In this document: positions 18,212 through 26,355 of the stretch, one piece after another | How the letters are laid out: each line of letters begins with the position of its first letter | Numbering within the stretch: position 1 is the first letter of the stretch | NCBI RefSeq assembly: GCF_004912145.1 | Contig: NZ_STGT01000004.1 | Coordinates: 372,001-436,000, forward strand | DNA from: Peteryoungia rhizophila | GTDB lineage: Bacteria; Pseudomonadota; Alphaproteobacteria; Rhizobiales; Rhizobiaceae | Direction of reading: 5' to 3' | Length of the DNA stretch: 64,000 nucleotides | Position numbers and translations under genes: made by a program | The notes under the pieces: generated by a model | Told to the model about the DNA's origin: nothing | Databases searched by the model: none | What the model saw: the letters and a program-made list of their open reading frames with translations, nothing else

Positions 18212-20371
18212 ATGTCGACCAAAATTGCTGGCCCCAGCTTGAACCGACGCAATTTCCTCAAGGCAAGTGCTGCACTCGGCGGCGGTCTCATCGTCAGTCT
18301 CGGTTCCATTCCGACCGCAACCCTCGCGGCCACGGATTTCGCACCAAACGCCTTCATCCGGATCGATCGGAGAGGCCAGGTCACACTCGTCATGCCTCAA
18401 GTGGAAATGGGTCAGGGGATCTATACCGCTCAGGCAATGCTCATCGCCGAAGAACTGGACGTGAGCCTGGAGGAGGTGAAGATCGAGCACGCCCCCGTCA
18501 ACGAAGCACTCTACGGGCATCCCATGCTCGGCCGGCAGATGACGGGCGGCTCGACTTCCATCCGTGCGTTCTGGACGCCGTTGCGAACGGCCGGAGCGAC
18601 AGCCCGGACGCTCCTTATGCAGGCTGCAGCCAAGGAATGGAATGTCGACGTTGCATCGTGCCGTACCGAGCAAGGATTCGTGGTGAACCCGGACGGGCGC
18701 ACAAGGCGGGCCTATGGTGAACTGGTCGACATGGCCGCTTCGCTTCCGATTCCTCCGACCGAATCCATAACACTTAAGCAGCCCTCCGAGTTCACGCTTT
18801 TGGGGACATCCGCGAAACGCCTCGACACCCGCGGAAAGACAAACGGCTCGTTGAAGTATGGCATCGATGCCTCTCCACCGGGGACCAAGATTGCGGCCAT
18901 CGCGATATCTCCAGTCCTCGGCGGGAAGCCGAAGTCTGTGAACGAGCCGGCAGCCTTGGCAATCAAAGGCGTGCGGCAGGTGGTCATCACGGACGATTCT
19001 GTGGCAGTCGTTGCAGACCATACCGGAGCCGCGAAGAAGGGTCTGGAGGCCGCAGCCATCGAATGGGAGAACGGTCCGAACGGTAGCGTGTCACAAGCCG
19101 ATATCCTCCGGCAACTCGAAGAGCAGTCGCAATCCGCGGGAGGTGTGGCGCGCAGTGAGGGAGACGTGACCGCGGCACTTCAGAGCGCCGCAATCCGGAT
19201 CGATGCCGTGTACCAATTGCCCTTCCTCTCTCATACGGCCATGGAGCCGATGAACTGTACCGTTCACATAGAGGAGAATGGATGCGAACTCTGGGTCGGA
19301 ACGCAGAACCTCTCCTCAGCAAAGCAGGCAACTGCCACGGTTACAGGTCTCCCGCCTGGGAACATCATCATCAACAATCACATCGTTGGAGGCGGCTTCG
19401 GTCGCCGGCTGGAAGCCGACGGGATTGCTCACGCCGTCAAGGTCGCAATGCAGGTCAAGGGACCAGTCAAAGTGATCTGGAGCCGTGAAGAGGACATCCA
19501 GCACGGCTACTACAGACCATATTATTACGACCGGATATCAGGCGGTATCGATACGGATGGCAATCCGATCGCCTGGAGCCACCGCGTTGCCGGATCCTCG
19601 ATTTTTGCCCGTATTGCACCCGCCGCCATGCAAAACGGTGTTGATCCTGACGGCGTCGAGGGTGCCGCCCATCCCCCTTACAACCTTCCGGCGATGCATG
19701 TAGAGTTCAAACAGGTGGAGCCGCAGGGCGTGCTCACGAGCTGGTGGCGCGGCGTCGGGCCGTCACACAATATCTTCGTGGTGGAAAGTTTCATCGACGA
19801 ACTGGCCGCAGCGGCAAAGTCCGATCCCGTCGAATATCGCAAGCGGCTCCTTACAGAAAATCCGCGCGCGCTCGCCGTCCTGGAGCTCGCGGCGGAAAAG
19901 GCTGGCTGGGGTGAGATCCTGCCCCGGGGCCGAGGCCGCGGCGTCGCTGTCCAACTCGCATTCGGAACTTACCTTGCAATGGTCGCCGATGTGTCGGTAG
20001 CGGACGACGGAACGGTTCGCGTGACACGCATTGTGACAGCCGTCGACTGCGGCATGACGGTCAATCCGGATACGATCGCGGCCCAGATGGAGGGTGGCGC
20101 GCTCTATGGTCTGACGGCGGCACTTTATGGTGCGATCACGTTCAAAGATGGACGTGTCGAGCAAAGCAACTTCGACAACTATCTACCGCTGCGCATCGAA
20201 GAAGCGCCTCATGTGGAAACCCATATTGTCCGCAGTGCCGAAGCGCCTGGAGGAATCGGTGAGGCTTCCACCACTGCCGTTTTCCCAGCCGTCACCAATG
20301 CAATTTTCGCGGCGACGGGCAAGCGCGTCAGGACGTTGCCAATCAATCCTGAAGAACTGAAAGCAAAATGA
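18212..20371 (+). CDS. Molybdopterin-binding large subunit, isoquinoline 1-oxidoreductase beta/aldehyde oxidase type, Tat-exported
   Basis: A 719-residue xanthine-oxidase-family protein. The ATG at 18212 follows a GAGAGGAG ribosome binding site and starts a twin-arginine signal (LNRRNFLKASAAL), so the complex works in the periplasm. Cofactor-region markers include QVEMGQGIYTAQAML, GGGFGRRLEADG, and the C-terminal PGGIGEASTTAVFPAVTNAI with the catalytic Glu of GIGE. It would hydroxylate an N-heterocycle or oxidise an aldehyde, passing electrons through the 2Fe-2S subunit to a c-type cytochrome. It overlaps the cytochrome gene by four bases (ATGA). The substrate cannot be inferred. Confidence 0.93.
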   Translation: MSTKIAGPSLNRRNFLKASAALGGGLIVSLGSIPTATLAATDFAPNAFIRIDRRGQVTLVMPQVEMGQGIYTAQAMLIAEELDVSLEEVKIEHAPVNEALYGHPMLGRQMTGGSTSIRAFWTPLRTAGATARTLLMQAAAKEWNVDVASCRTEQGFVVNPDGRTRRAYGELVDMAASLPIPPTESITLKQPSEFTLLGTSAKRLDTRGKTNGSLKYGIDASPPGTKIAAIAISPVLGGKPKSVNEPAALAIKGVRQVVITDDSVAVVADHTGAAKKGLEAAAIEWENGPNGSVSQADILRQLEEQSQSAGGVARSEGDVTAALQSAAIRIDAVYQLPFLSHTAMEPMNCTVHIEENGCELWVGTQNLSSAKQATATVTGLPPGNIIINNHIVGGGFGRRLEADGIAHAVKVAMQVKGPVKVIWSREEDIQHGYYRPYYYDRISGGIDTDGNPIAWSHRVAGSSIFARIAPAAMQNGVDPDGVEGAAHPPYNLPAMHVEFKQVEPQGVLTSWWRGVGPSHNIFVVESFIDELAAAAKSDPVEYRKRLLTENPRALAVLELAAEKAGWGEILPRGRGRGVAVQLAFGTYLAMVADVSVADDGTVRVTRIVTAVDCGMTVNPDTIAAQMEGGALYGLTAALYGAITFKDGRVEQSNFDNYLPLRIEEAPHVETHIVRSAEAPGGIGEASTTAVFPAVTNAIFAATGKRVRTLPINPEELKAK

Positions 20372-20748
20372 TGCTGCATGCACTACGTTTGATCCTGTCC
20401 ATCGCCGCCGTCTGCATTGCGGGTCTGGCTGCAGCGTCAATCGCCGGAAATCCAGTTCGGGGCCAACAGCTCTTCAACCGCTGTTCCGGCTGTCATTCGG
20501 TTCAAGGCGAGAACAAGTCTGGACCTCCGCTCAACGGGGTCGTTGGCCGGGAAGCAGCGGTGGTTGAAGGCTACCGCTATTCTCCGGCGCTCATGAACGC
20601 TGGTCTAACCTGGACGGAAGATGCCCTCGACAACTATCTGGCAGGTCCGACCAGGGCCGTGCGTGGAACGCGAATGACTGTCAGCGTTTCGAAGGAGCAG
20701 GATCGGGCTGACATCATCGCTTATCTCAAGTCGCTTGGTGGCCAGTGA
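20368..20748 (+). CDS. c-type cytochrome (class I, c2-like)
   Basis: A 126-residue exported cytochrome. A signal segment (LRLILSIAAVCIAGLAAASIAG) precedes a single haem-binding CSGCH (Cys39, Cys42, His43). KSGPPLNGVVGR follows, with a Met ligand probably in GTRMTVSV and the terminal helix RADIIAYLKSLG. It would accept electrons from the molybdenum hydroxylase in the periplasm and hand them to a terminal oxidase. Both ends overlap neighbouring genes by four bases, indicating one coupled operon. Confidence 0.92.
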   Translation: MMLHALRLILSIAAVCIAGLAAASIAGNPVRGQQLFNRCSGCHSVQGENKSGPPLNGVVGREAAVVEGYRYSPALMNAGLTWTEDALDNYLAGPTRAVRGTRMTVSVSKEQDRADIIAYLKSLGGQ

Positions 20749-21674
20749 AGCATTCCCTCGATTGTCTCAAACTGCCGACACCCATGAGGGTGTCTGTCGC
20801 GGACGACGTTGCCGCACTTCTTGACTTTGCCCTCATTTGTCATGCTCAAACACGGGTGGCTGTTGCGACACTCATTGAAGTTCGTGGCGGTGCTGCCCGT
20901 GCGCTGGGCTCGCATGTCGTGGTTGCGGCTGATGGCCGCTACGCTGGCTATCTGTCCGGTGGCTGCGTGGAAGCAGCCGTTGCGTTCGAAGCTCTGCTTG
21001 CAATCGAGGCAGGCAAGGACCGAGTGGTCAAGTTTGGCGACGGGTCACCCTTCTTCGATATCATCCTTCCCTGTGGAGGAGGCATCACCGTGGCCATCCA
21101 TATCCTGCGCGAGCCTGACGAGATCGTCCAAGTGCTCACCTGTCTTGAGCAGCGCCGGACTACCGCATTAAAACTCTCTGTAGAGAAGCAAGCTTTGACG
21201 GTTACGGCACCACCGGCAACGACTGGATGGATCGGCCGTTGGTTTCACATCCTCTATCGCCCACGGATCCGGATTGTCATTTCCGGTCAGACGGTGGAGG
21301 CACGCAGTGTGGCTAAACTCGCCCGAGGTTGCGGGTATGACGTGGTGTTCATCTCCGGTCAGGACGTCATCGCACACTTGACCGAACTCATCGACCCATA
21401 CACAGCGGTCCTGCTCCTCCACCACGACATGGACCAGGAGCAACCAGCGCTTCAGGCCGCGCTCGGCTCAAAACCATTTTACATCGGCGCACTCGGAAGC
21501 AGTAAAACCCACGAGCGGCGGCTCGAGGCAATGCGGAAGGCAGGCTTCCGCGACGAGGACCTGGCTCACATCAGGGCGCCGATCGGTTTGTTCGGTCCCA
21601 CACGAGACTCAACCTCCTTGGCTCTGTCGGTACTCGCCGAGGTCGCAGCTACAAGGCTGGCGGTTTTCAAATGA
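20745..21674 (+). CDS. XdhC/CoxI-family molybdenum-cofactor insertion chaperone
   Basis: A 309-residue protein with the XdhC N-terminal domain (VRGGAARALGSHVVVAADGRYAGYLSGGCVEAAV and LPCGGGITVAIHIL) and the C-terminal Rossmann-like domain (YIGALGSSKTHERRL, IRAPIGLFGPTRDSTSLALSVLAE). It starts at a GTG in a GTGA overlap with the cytochrome gene. XdhC proteins bind the molybdenum cofactor, promote its sulfuration or cytidylylation, and deliver it to the hydroxylase. A MobA-like cytidylyltransferase often follows in such operons; here the next frame is debris containing an IS110 end, so that gene may be lost or encoded elsewhere. Confidence 0.92.
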   Translation: MKHSLDCLKLPTPMRVSVADDVAALLDFALICHAQTRVAVATLIEVRGGAARALGSHVVVAADGRYAGYLSGGCVEAAVAFEALLAIEAGKDRVVKFGDGSPFFDIILPCGGGITVAIHILREPDEIVQVLTCLEQRRTTALKLSVEKQALTVTAPPATTGWIGRWFHILYRPRIRIVISGQTVEARSVAKLARGCGYDVVFISGQDVIAHLTELIDPYTAVLLLHHDMDQEQPALQAALGSKPFYIGALGSSKTHERRLEAMRKAGFRDEDLAHIRAPIGLFGPTRDSTSLALSVLAEVAATRLAVFK

Positions 21675-21859
21675 CGCATGTTGGTGAAACCGGGACCTTT
21701 GACCGGATCGAGCAGCCCGACAATGTCGGCTCGGATAAACAATCCATAGACGGCCGGGATCATCACACAAATTCTGGGCCCAGGCATAGGTGCCCTGAAA
21801 ATCGGATACCGCCCCAAGGGCGTTCATATTCTTCCGCTCAGGAGGAGGACCTACTGATC

Positions 21860-22440
21860 ACCGAGTCCATTTACGACGTCGTCGGCTTTCGCCAAGGGGG
21901 TGCCGAAGACAGTCTTGCAGGACAAGTTCGACTTCTTCGGTTCGATGGCGCGAGCAAAGCGGATTTTTGCGAAACACAAGACGTGATGCCGTGCCGCGAT
22001 GGGGCATGTCGGAAAGCTCCACCCGAGCACTCGTGGCTGGCACGGATCCTAGCGCGCAAACCTCGTATGCTCGTTGCAATCGCCCTCGCCAACAAAATGG
22101 CTCGATCCGTCTGGGCAATGATGACCAAGAACGAAGATTACAAGGATTCCGCTCTGGCTGCAGCGTAAGATGGCTGAGCTGAAGTCAGGACGGATCGTCG
22201 GCGTGTGAGGAGGTCAGCGAACGGTAAGGACGAAGATCGGTGTGAGTGGGTCTGGGAATGCATCCGGGTCAGTGAGCCACGAGCTCGTAGAGCTGATTTT
22301 GCACCAGGTCCGCGTAGCTCCATACCGGCCAGCGGTCGTACTCGAGCCGCAAAACAGGCCTGATACATGACCGCACCCGATCACACGTTCAAAACTGCTC
22401 GAAGAACTGCTTGCATGAACGGGAGCATCCATACATGACC
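21860..22440 (+). mobile_element. IS110-family insertion sequence 3' remnant
   Basis: The last ~45 codons of a frame ending at 22168 (LARILARKPRMLVAIALANKMARSVWAMMT) match the highly conserved C-terminus of IS110-family transposases. The following ~270 bp up to about 22440 resemble the 3' non-coding end of such elements in rhizobia. The N-terminal catalytic DEDD half is absent, so only the 3' end persists. The left boundary is uncertain. It abuts the xdhC gene, so a deletion or insertion event probably ended the hydroxylase operon here. Confidence 0.6.
22030..22168 (+). pseudogene. IS110 transposase C-terminal fragment
   Basis: In-frame relic of the transposase (WLARILARKPRMLVAIALANK, then KNEDYKDSALAAA) ending in TAA. 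The frame continues upstream to an ATG at 21671 that overlaps the xdhC stop, but that upstream part has no family resemblance and is probably a fusion of unrelated debris. Confidence 0.6.
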
Positions 22441-22472
22441 CGCCGGGTCAGCTCTCAGTGGAAATCAACACG

Positions 22473-22784
22473 TCACTCGTTCAGGCGATCGGCCAAACGC
22501 CTCATGAGATCCATTCGTCCGTGAAAAATCGCAACAATGAGGGAGGGCGTATCCTCTTGAGGCAGACAGAAGATGTAGTGATGTTGGCATCGCGCCATCC
22601 GCAACGCTGGATATAGCGCACTCATATCCTTGAAGGGTACTTTGCCCACGGCAACGTTCTCCATTCCTCGCTCCAAAGCCGAGACGTTGTGGCGCACCTG
22701 GGCGGCACTCCATTGCGCACGTGTGTACCGAATGACCGAACGTAGATCCGATTCAACCTCTGTGGCAAGGATGTAGGCCGTCAA
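22473..22784 (-). CDS. ParE/RelE-superfamily toxin
   Basis: A 103-residue ParE-like toxin: N-terminal VESDLRSVIRYTRAQWSAAQVRHNVSALERGM, central VPFKDMSALYPALRMARCQHHYIFCLP, and the terminal IVAIFHGRMDLMRRLADRL. The conserved basic/aromatic pattern of ParE is present and the length is normal. ParE members poison gyrase, while RelE members cleave mRNA at the ribosome; the sequence favours ParE. It overlaps the antitoxin gene by four bases and appears intact, so this pair may be functional. Confidence 0.85.
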   Translation of the reverse strand: MTAYILATEVESDLRSVIRYTRAQWSAAQVRHNVSALERGMENVAVGKVPFKDMSALYPALRMARCQHHYIFCLPQEDTPSLIVAIFHGRMDLMRRLADRLNE

Positions 22785-23032
22785 GCGCGTCCCTCGGCAA
22801 TCTCCTCGTCGAGGATCTCACCTACGGTTTTCGTCGATAGTTTTCCCGCGAGCCCGTCACTGATGCGCGTGTTCATCAACGTCTTTAATTCTTCCCAGGC
22901 CCGTTCTCCTTCGATATCACCGGGAAAGAGGCGCTCAAGTGCATACTGCTTGATTGTCTTGCCCTGTAAAGCGGCCAGCGCCTTGAGGCTTTGATGTTGT
23001 TGGTCCGTTATGTCGATCGTCAATCGGCTCAT
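22781..23032 (-). CDS. ParD-like antitoxin
   Basis: An 83-residue protein with a ribbon-helix-helix-like start (SRLTIDITDQQHQSLKALAALQGKTIKQYALERLF). An acidic toxin-binding tail follows, ending DEEIAEGRA. I chose the ATG at 23032 because AGGAG lies just upstream and the DNA-binding strand begins immediately after it. It binds and neutralises the adjacent toxin and represses the operon, presumably at the palindrome at 23056-23077. Confidence 0.85.
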   Translation of the reverse strand: MSRLTIDITDQQHQSLKALAALQGKTIKQYALERLFPGDIEGERAWEELKTLMNTRISDGLAGKLSTKTVGEILDEEIAEGRA

Positions 23033-23055
23033 CTGACTTGCTCCTAAACTGCAAG

Positions 23056-23077
23056 CCCACATTAGCACATATGTGGG
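23056..23077. promoter_or_regulatory. Inverted-repeat operator upstream of parDE
   Basis: CCCACAT and ATGTGGG form a 7-bp inverted repeat, and within it CACATATGTG (23066-23075) is a perfect 10-bp palindrome. The site lies 24-45 bp before the antitoxin start, where ParD-type ribbon-helix-helix proteins usually autoregulate. Confidence 0.6.
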
Positions 23078-24145
23078 TTTATTGCCACTGCTGCGATGCT
23101 ATGTTCCGATGTCGTATGAAGGGTCTTCTATCTCGAGCAAGACGCCGATCACCCCTATCTACCGGTGCTGCGACATTTCCTAGAACCGACACTCTGCAGG
23201 TTCGTGCGCAATATCAAATCGAACCTTCAGCTTTGGTGGAGGGAGCATCCAAGCCGCTGGAAAGACCGATGTAGCGTATGACTGAATTATGGAACTAATG
23301 GGAGACAGTGATCTAGCAACCCGTCGGCACCGCTGGATCCCTAGAAGATCTCTCAATTTGTCAAAACTTCTGGATCATGGGGAGAAAGTTGCGCCAATCC
23401 GTCCAACTCACGGAGGTTCGTGCCACTCAGTCGCATGAAGGCGAACCTGGTCGCCTGCAGTTCTGCAATTTCCCGCCGCAGCTTGCGTCTTCGCTATGAA
23501 TGCCTAATGTCTCCAGGAACATTAGGGCCTTGACCACGCGGGCTTCTGGGAGACACCGCCTCCTTGATTCCGCCGCACTCCGTTTAGATGTGACAACCCC
23601 GGATCCTACCCAGCAAAGGGCATACTCACAGAAAAAACGGGAACCAACAGGGCTGCAATGGAAGCGATTGCGGACAGCGCCAACTTGATCCGACGTATCC
23701 TGCGCGTGCGAATCCCGGTCCAGTCATAGGCCATGGCAGACACCTCATTGCCTCATTGACCGGCCATCATGACCGGCTATGTCGCCAATGTCCGACAACC
23801 GGCTTGCCTGAAGCTTGCCATATGAGCTCGACCGCATCTAGTGACGGCGTTCATGCCAATGCTCTCATCCGCTCGCGAAGACGATCTTCGTCGCTGCGTC
23901 TGGTTTCGTAACGGATCGTCATTCGCAAAGGCCCCTGGCTTTACAAGCCCGACGTTTGCTCATCTGGTGGCGTTCCATCAGATGCGCGACAGCGCTCGCC
24001 TACAGCGCTCTCTATTTCTTCACAGATGCCCGGCAGGCCAGCCGAACTTTACCGATCCTTCATAAACCTTCCACCTCCTCGTAAGGTGAAACTTTCTATT
24101 CTCCCCTCATGGAGCCGACGGCTCGATTTTAAAGGAGATTTTGAA
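23078..24145. other. About 1 kb of apparently decayed sequence without an intact gene
   Basis: No full-length gene is recognisable. On the plus strand a stop-bounded, coding-like stretch ends near 23277 (contains HPYLPVLRHFLEP and LWWREHPSRW). On the minus strand a frame near 23370-23490 contains REIAELQATRFAFMRL. Neither has a clear start nor a recognised family; they look like gene fragments. The right end holds the promoter of the protease gene. Confidence 0.4.
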
Positions 24146-25666
24146 TTGACGCGCATGAACATGAACAATCCGAAACTTAAGACGATCTTGAAGGGCTCGG
24201 CGGCAGCTGGTCTTGCGACAGTTATGACGTACATCGGAGCGAATGGCTATGTTGCACAGGCTTTCGCCGAACCGGTGCAAGTGGGAGCCGAAGCAGCGGC
24301 GCCGGGATTTTCTGAAGTCGTCACTGCCGTCTCGCCAGCGGTCGTTTCAGTCCGCGTGAAGGGGGATGTGAAACAGGTTTCCGAACATATGCCTGGGTTC
24401 GGATCTGGAAACGGGCTGGACGATTTGCCTGAAAACCATCCGCTGCGGCGCTTCTTCGATCAGTTCGGCCCCAGCTTCAGGGGCATGCCCGGCGGAGACA
24501 ATGACGCGCCACGGCAGGCGCGGCCAATGTCGCAGGGTTCTGGCTTCTTCATTTCTGAAGACGGCTACCTCGTCACCAACAATCACGTCGTAGAGGACGG
24601 CACCGAGTTCAGCGTTCTGCTTGACGACGGAACCGAACTCGATGCGAAGCTGATTGGCAAGGACAGCCGAACAGATCTCGCCGTGCTGAAGGTCGATGCC
24701 AAGCGGGAGTTCACCTATGTCGAGTTCGCAACCGACAAGAAGGCTCGAGTCGGTGATTGGGTGGTGGCCGTTGGCAATCCTTTTGGTCTCGGCGGGTCAG
24801 TCACAGCCGGCATCGTGTCAGCCCTGGGTCGCGACATCGGGAATGGTCCCTACGACGACTACATCCAGATCGACGCGGCGGTAAACCGAGGTAACTCCGG
24901 TGGCCCAGCATTCAACCTCAGTGGTGAAGTTGTCGGCATCAACACCGCGATCTTCTCACCGTCCGGGGGCAATGTCGGCATAGCCTTCGCGATCCCCTCC
25001 TACGTGGCGCAGGACGTAGTTCAGGACCTGATCGATGACGGCCATGTGCAACGCGGCTGGCTAGGAGTTCAGATTCAGCCGGTGGATGCAGAAGTCGCTG
25101 AGTCGCTCGGGCTCGAAAAGGATCAAGGAGCCCTTGTCGTCGAACCACAAGAGGGATCCCCCGGCGCCGAAGCTGGTCTCAAGGCAGGCGATGTAATCAC
25201 CGCTTTTGACGGGAAGCCAGTCAAGAGCGCCCGCGATCTCTCCGTCAAGGTTGCGTCAGCAGGTCCCTCGACCGAAGTCGCTCTGTCCGTCTGGCGTGAG
25301 GGCGAGACCAGGTCGATTGAGGTGACCTTGGGCGATCTGGCCAATGCGGGCGGTGCGAATGAGCCAGAAACAGCTCCCGCCCCGACGAAACAGGAATCGC
25401 TCCCCAGTCTTGGCCTGACCCTCGCGCCATCCCAGGATGGAGACGGTTTGCTGATTGCGAAAGTCGACCCTGACTCTGAGGCCGCGGCACGCGGCATCTC
25501 TGAGGGAGAACGCATCGCGTCAATCAATAACACTGAAGTCACGAATGTGACACGGGCCAAGGAAATTCTGGCAGATGCCCGCAAATCGGACCGAGATCAC
25601 GCACTCTTCCAGATCGATGGTGAGCGAGGCAGCCGCTTCGTCGCACTTCCCATAGAACAAGGCTAA
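24146..25666 (+). CDS. Periplasmic Do-like serine protease (DegP/HtrA family) with two PDZ domains
   Basis: A 506-residue trypsin-like protease. I chose the TTG at 24146 because AAGGAG lies nine bases upstream; an ATG three codons on is the alternative. A signal region (LKGSAAAGLATVMTYIGANG, AQAFA) precedes the protease domain. The triad is His147 (TNNHVV), Asp177 (SRTDLAV) and Ser251 (RGNSGGP). PDZ1 begins at RGWLGVQIQPV and PDZ2 near LPSLGLTLAP. A Gly/Met-rich loop (GMPGGDND) precedes the catalytic core. It degrades or refolds misfolded envelope proteins under stress. It is monocistronic and followed by a strong terminator. Confidence 0.95.
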   Translation: MTRMNMNNPKLKTILKGSAAAGLATVMTYIGANGYVAQAFAEPVQVGAEAAAPGFSEVVTAVSPAVVSVRVKGDVKQVSEHMPGFGSGNGLDDLPENHPLRRFFDQFGPSFRGMPGGDNDAPRQARPMSQGSGFFISEDGYLVTNNHVVEDGTEFSVLLDDGTELDAKLIGKDSRTDLAVLKVDAKREFTYVEFATDKKARVGDWVVAVGNPFGLGGSVTAGIVSALGRDIGNGPYDDYIQIDAAVNRGNSGGPAFNLSGEVVGINTAIFSPSGGNVGIAFAIPSYVAQDVVQDLIDDGHVQRGWLGVQIQPVDAEVAESLGLEKDQGALVVEPQEGSPGAEAGLKAGDVITAFDGKPVKSARDLSVKVASAGPSTEVALSVWREGETRSIEVTLGDLANAGGANEPETAPAPTKQESLPSLGLTLAPSQDGDGLLIAKVDPDSEAAARGISEGERIASINNTEVTNVTRAKEILADARKSDRDHALFQIDGERGSRFVALPIEQG

Positions 25667-25689
25667 CGGTGATCAAAATTGAGAAGATT

Positions 25690-25714
25690 GGCTCGGGAGT
25701 TTCCCGAGCCTTTC
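25690..25714 (+). terminator. Intrinsic terminator of the DegP-like gene
   Basis: A 9-bp perfect stem (GGCTCGGGA with TCCCGAGCC) with a 3-nt loop, followed by TTTCG, 24 bp after the stop codon. The stable GC stem plus short T-run fits rho-independent termination. Confidence 0.75.
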
Positions 25715-25740
25715 GCATTCCTGCGTGAGGATCGAGCTCG

Positions 25741-26337
25741 CTATCTGAAGACCTCGCCGGGATAGACACCCCAAAGTCCTACCTGTTCAACATATCCCCC
25801 TAGCTTGGGACCATCGATTACGATGCTGCACCAGTTTCCATTGCAGCTCCTAACGCTGACGAACACGCCGGGCTGGAGGTTTGCGACGACATCCGACTGA
25901 TCGGTGGCTGCGCTCCTCAGAGCAGTCAAACCCTTGCCCCATGGACTGACAATGGCGGTTCTGCGCCCGGATAGAAGCGCATGATACATCCACCCTTCAG
26001 CGCTCGTCCAATCCCGAACCTTCCGCCAGTTGCCGTACTCGGCGGTGATTTCAAGTGGAATGTCAGGCGCCATGTACTCCCATTTTATTGGGTAATGAAC
26101 CCCCGGACCGGCTCGAAGGCGCGCCCTGTTGGCTTTGAGAGACACGAAGCGAGGAACGGTCAATCCTGTAACATGGCCAACACGTCCAGCCTGAGCCTGG
26201 GCTTGCATCAGTGGCACACCTTGAAGGAATGCCGCCAGTGAGACAGACAAAATGATGCAGCCATACTTATGACGCCTGGTGGACCTTAGAACTGATGCCA
26301 TTTGACGACGAATACTTCCTCTACGCTGGTCACGCAT
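25741..26337 (-). CDS. Exported protein with two bacterial SH3-like domains
   Basis: A 198-residue protein. A hydrophobic segment (YGCIILSVSLAAFLQGVPLM) followed by AQAQA forms a signal or anchor after a basic N-terminus. The first SH3-like repeat starts at LKANRARLRAGPGVHYPIKW and contains EYGNWRKVRDW and EGWMYHALLSGR. A second begins at GLTALRSAATDQSDVVANLQ and contains CNGNWCSIVIDG. Such domains bind cell-wall peptides. It lies 18 bp from the D,D-carboxypeptidase gene on the same strand and is read after it, supporting a cell-wall role. Confidence 0.85.
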   Translation of the reverse strand: MRDQRRGSIRRQMASVLRSTRRHKYGCIILSVSLAAFLQGVPLMQAQAQAGRVGHVTGLTVPRFVSLKANRARLRAGPGVHYPIKWEYMAPDIPLEITAEYGNWRKVRDWTSAEGWMYHALLSGRRTAIVSPWGKGLTALRSAATDQSDVVANLQPGVFVSVRSCNGNWCSIVIDGPKLGGYVEQVGLWGVYPGEVFR

Positions 26338-26355
26338 GCTGTCTGACCAAACTGA

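Noticed and set aside
21671..22168. 165-codon frame overlapping the xdhC stop, considered as MobA-like protein
   Set aside because: The N-terminal part lacks the nucleotidyltransferase G-x-S-x-R-M-G-like start, and the C-terminal part is an IS110 transposase tail.
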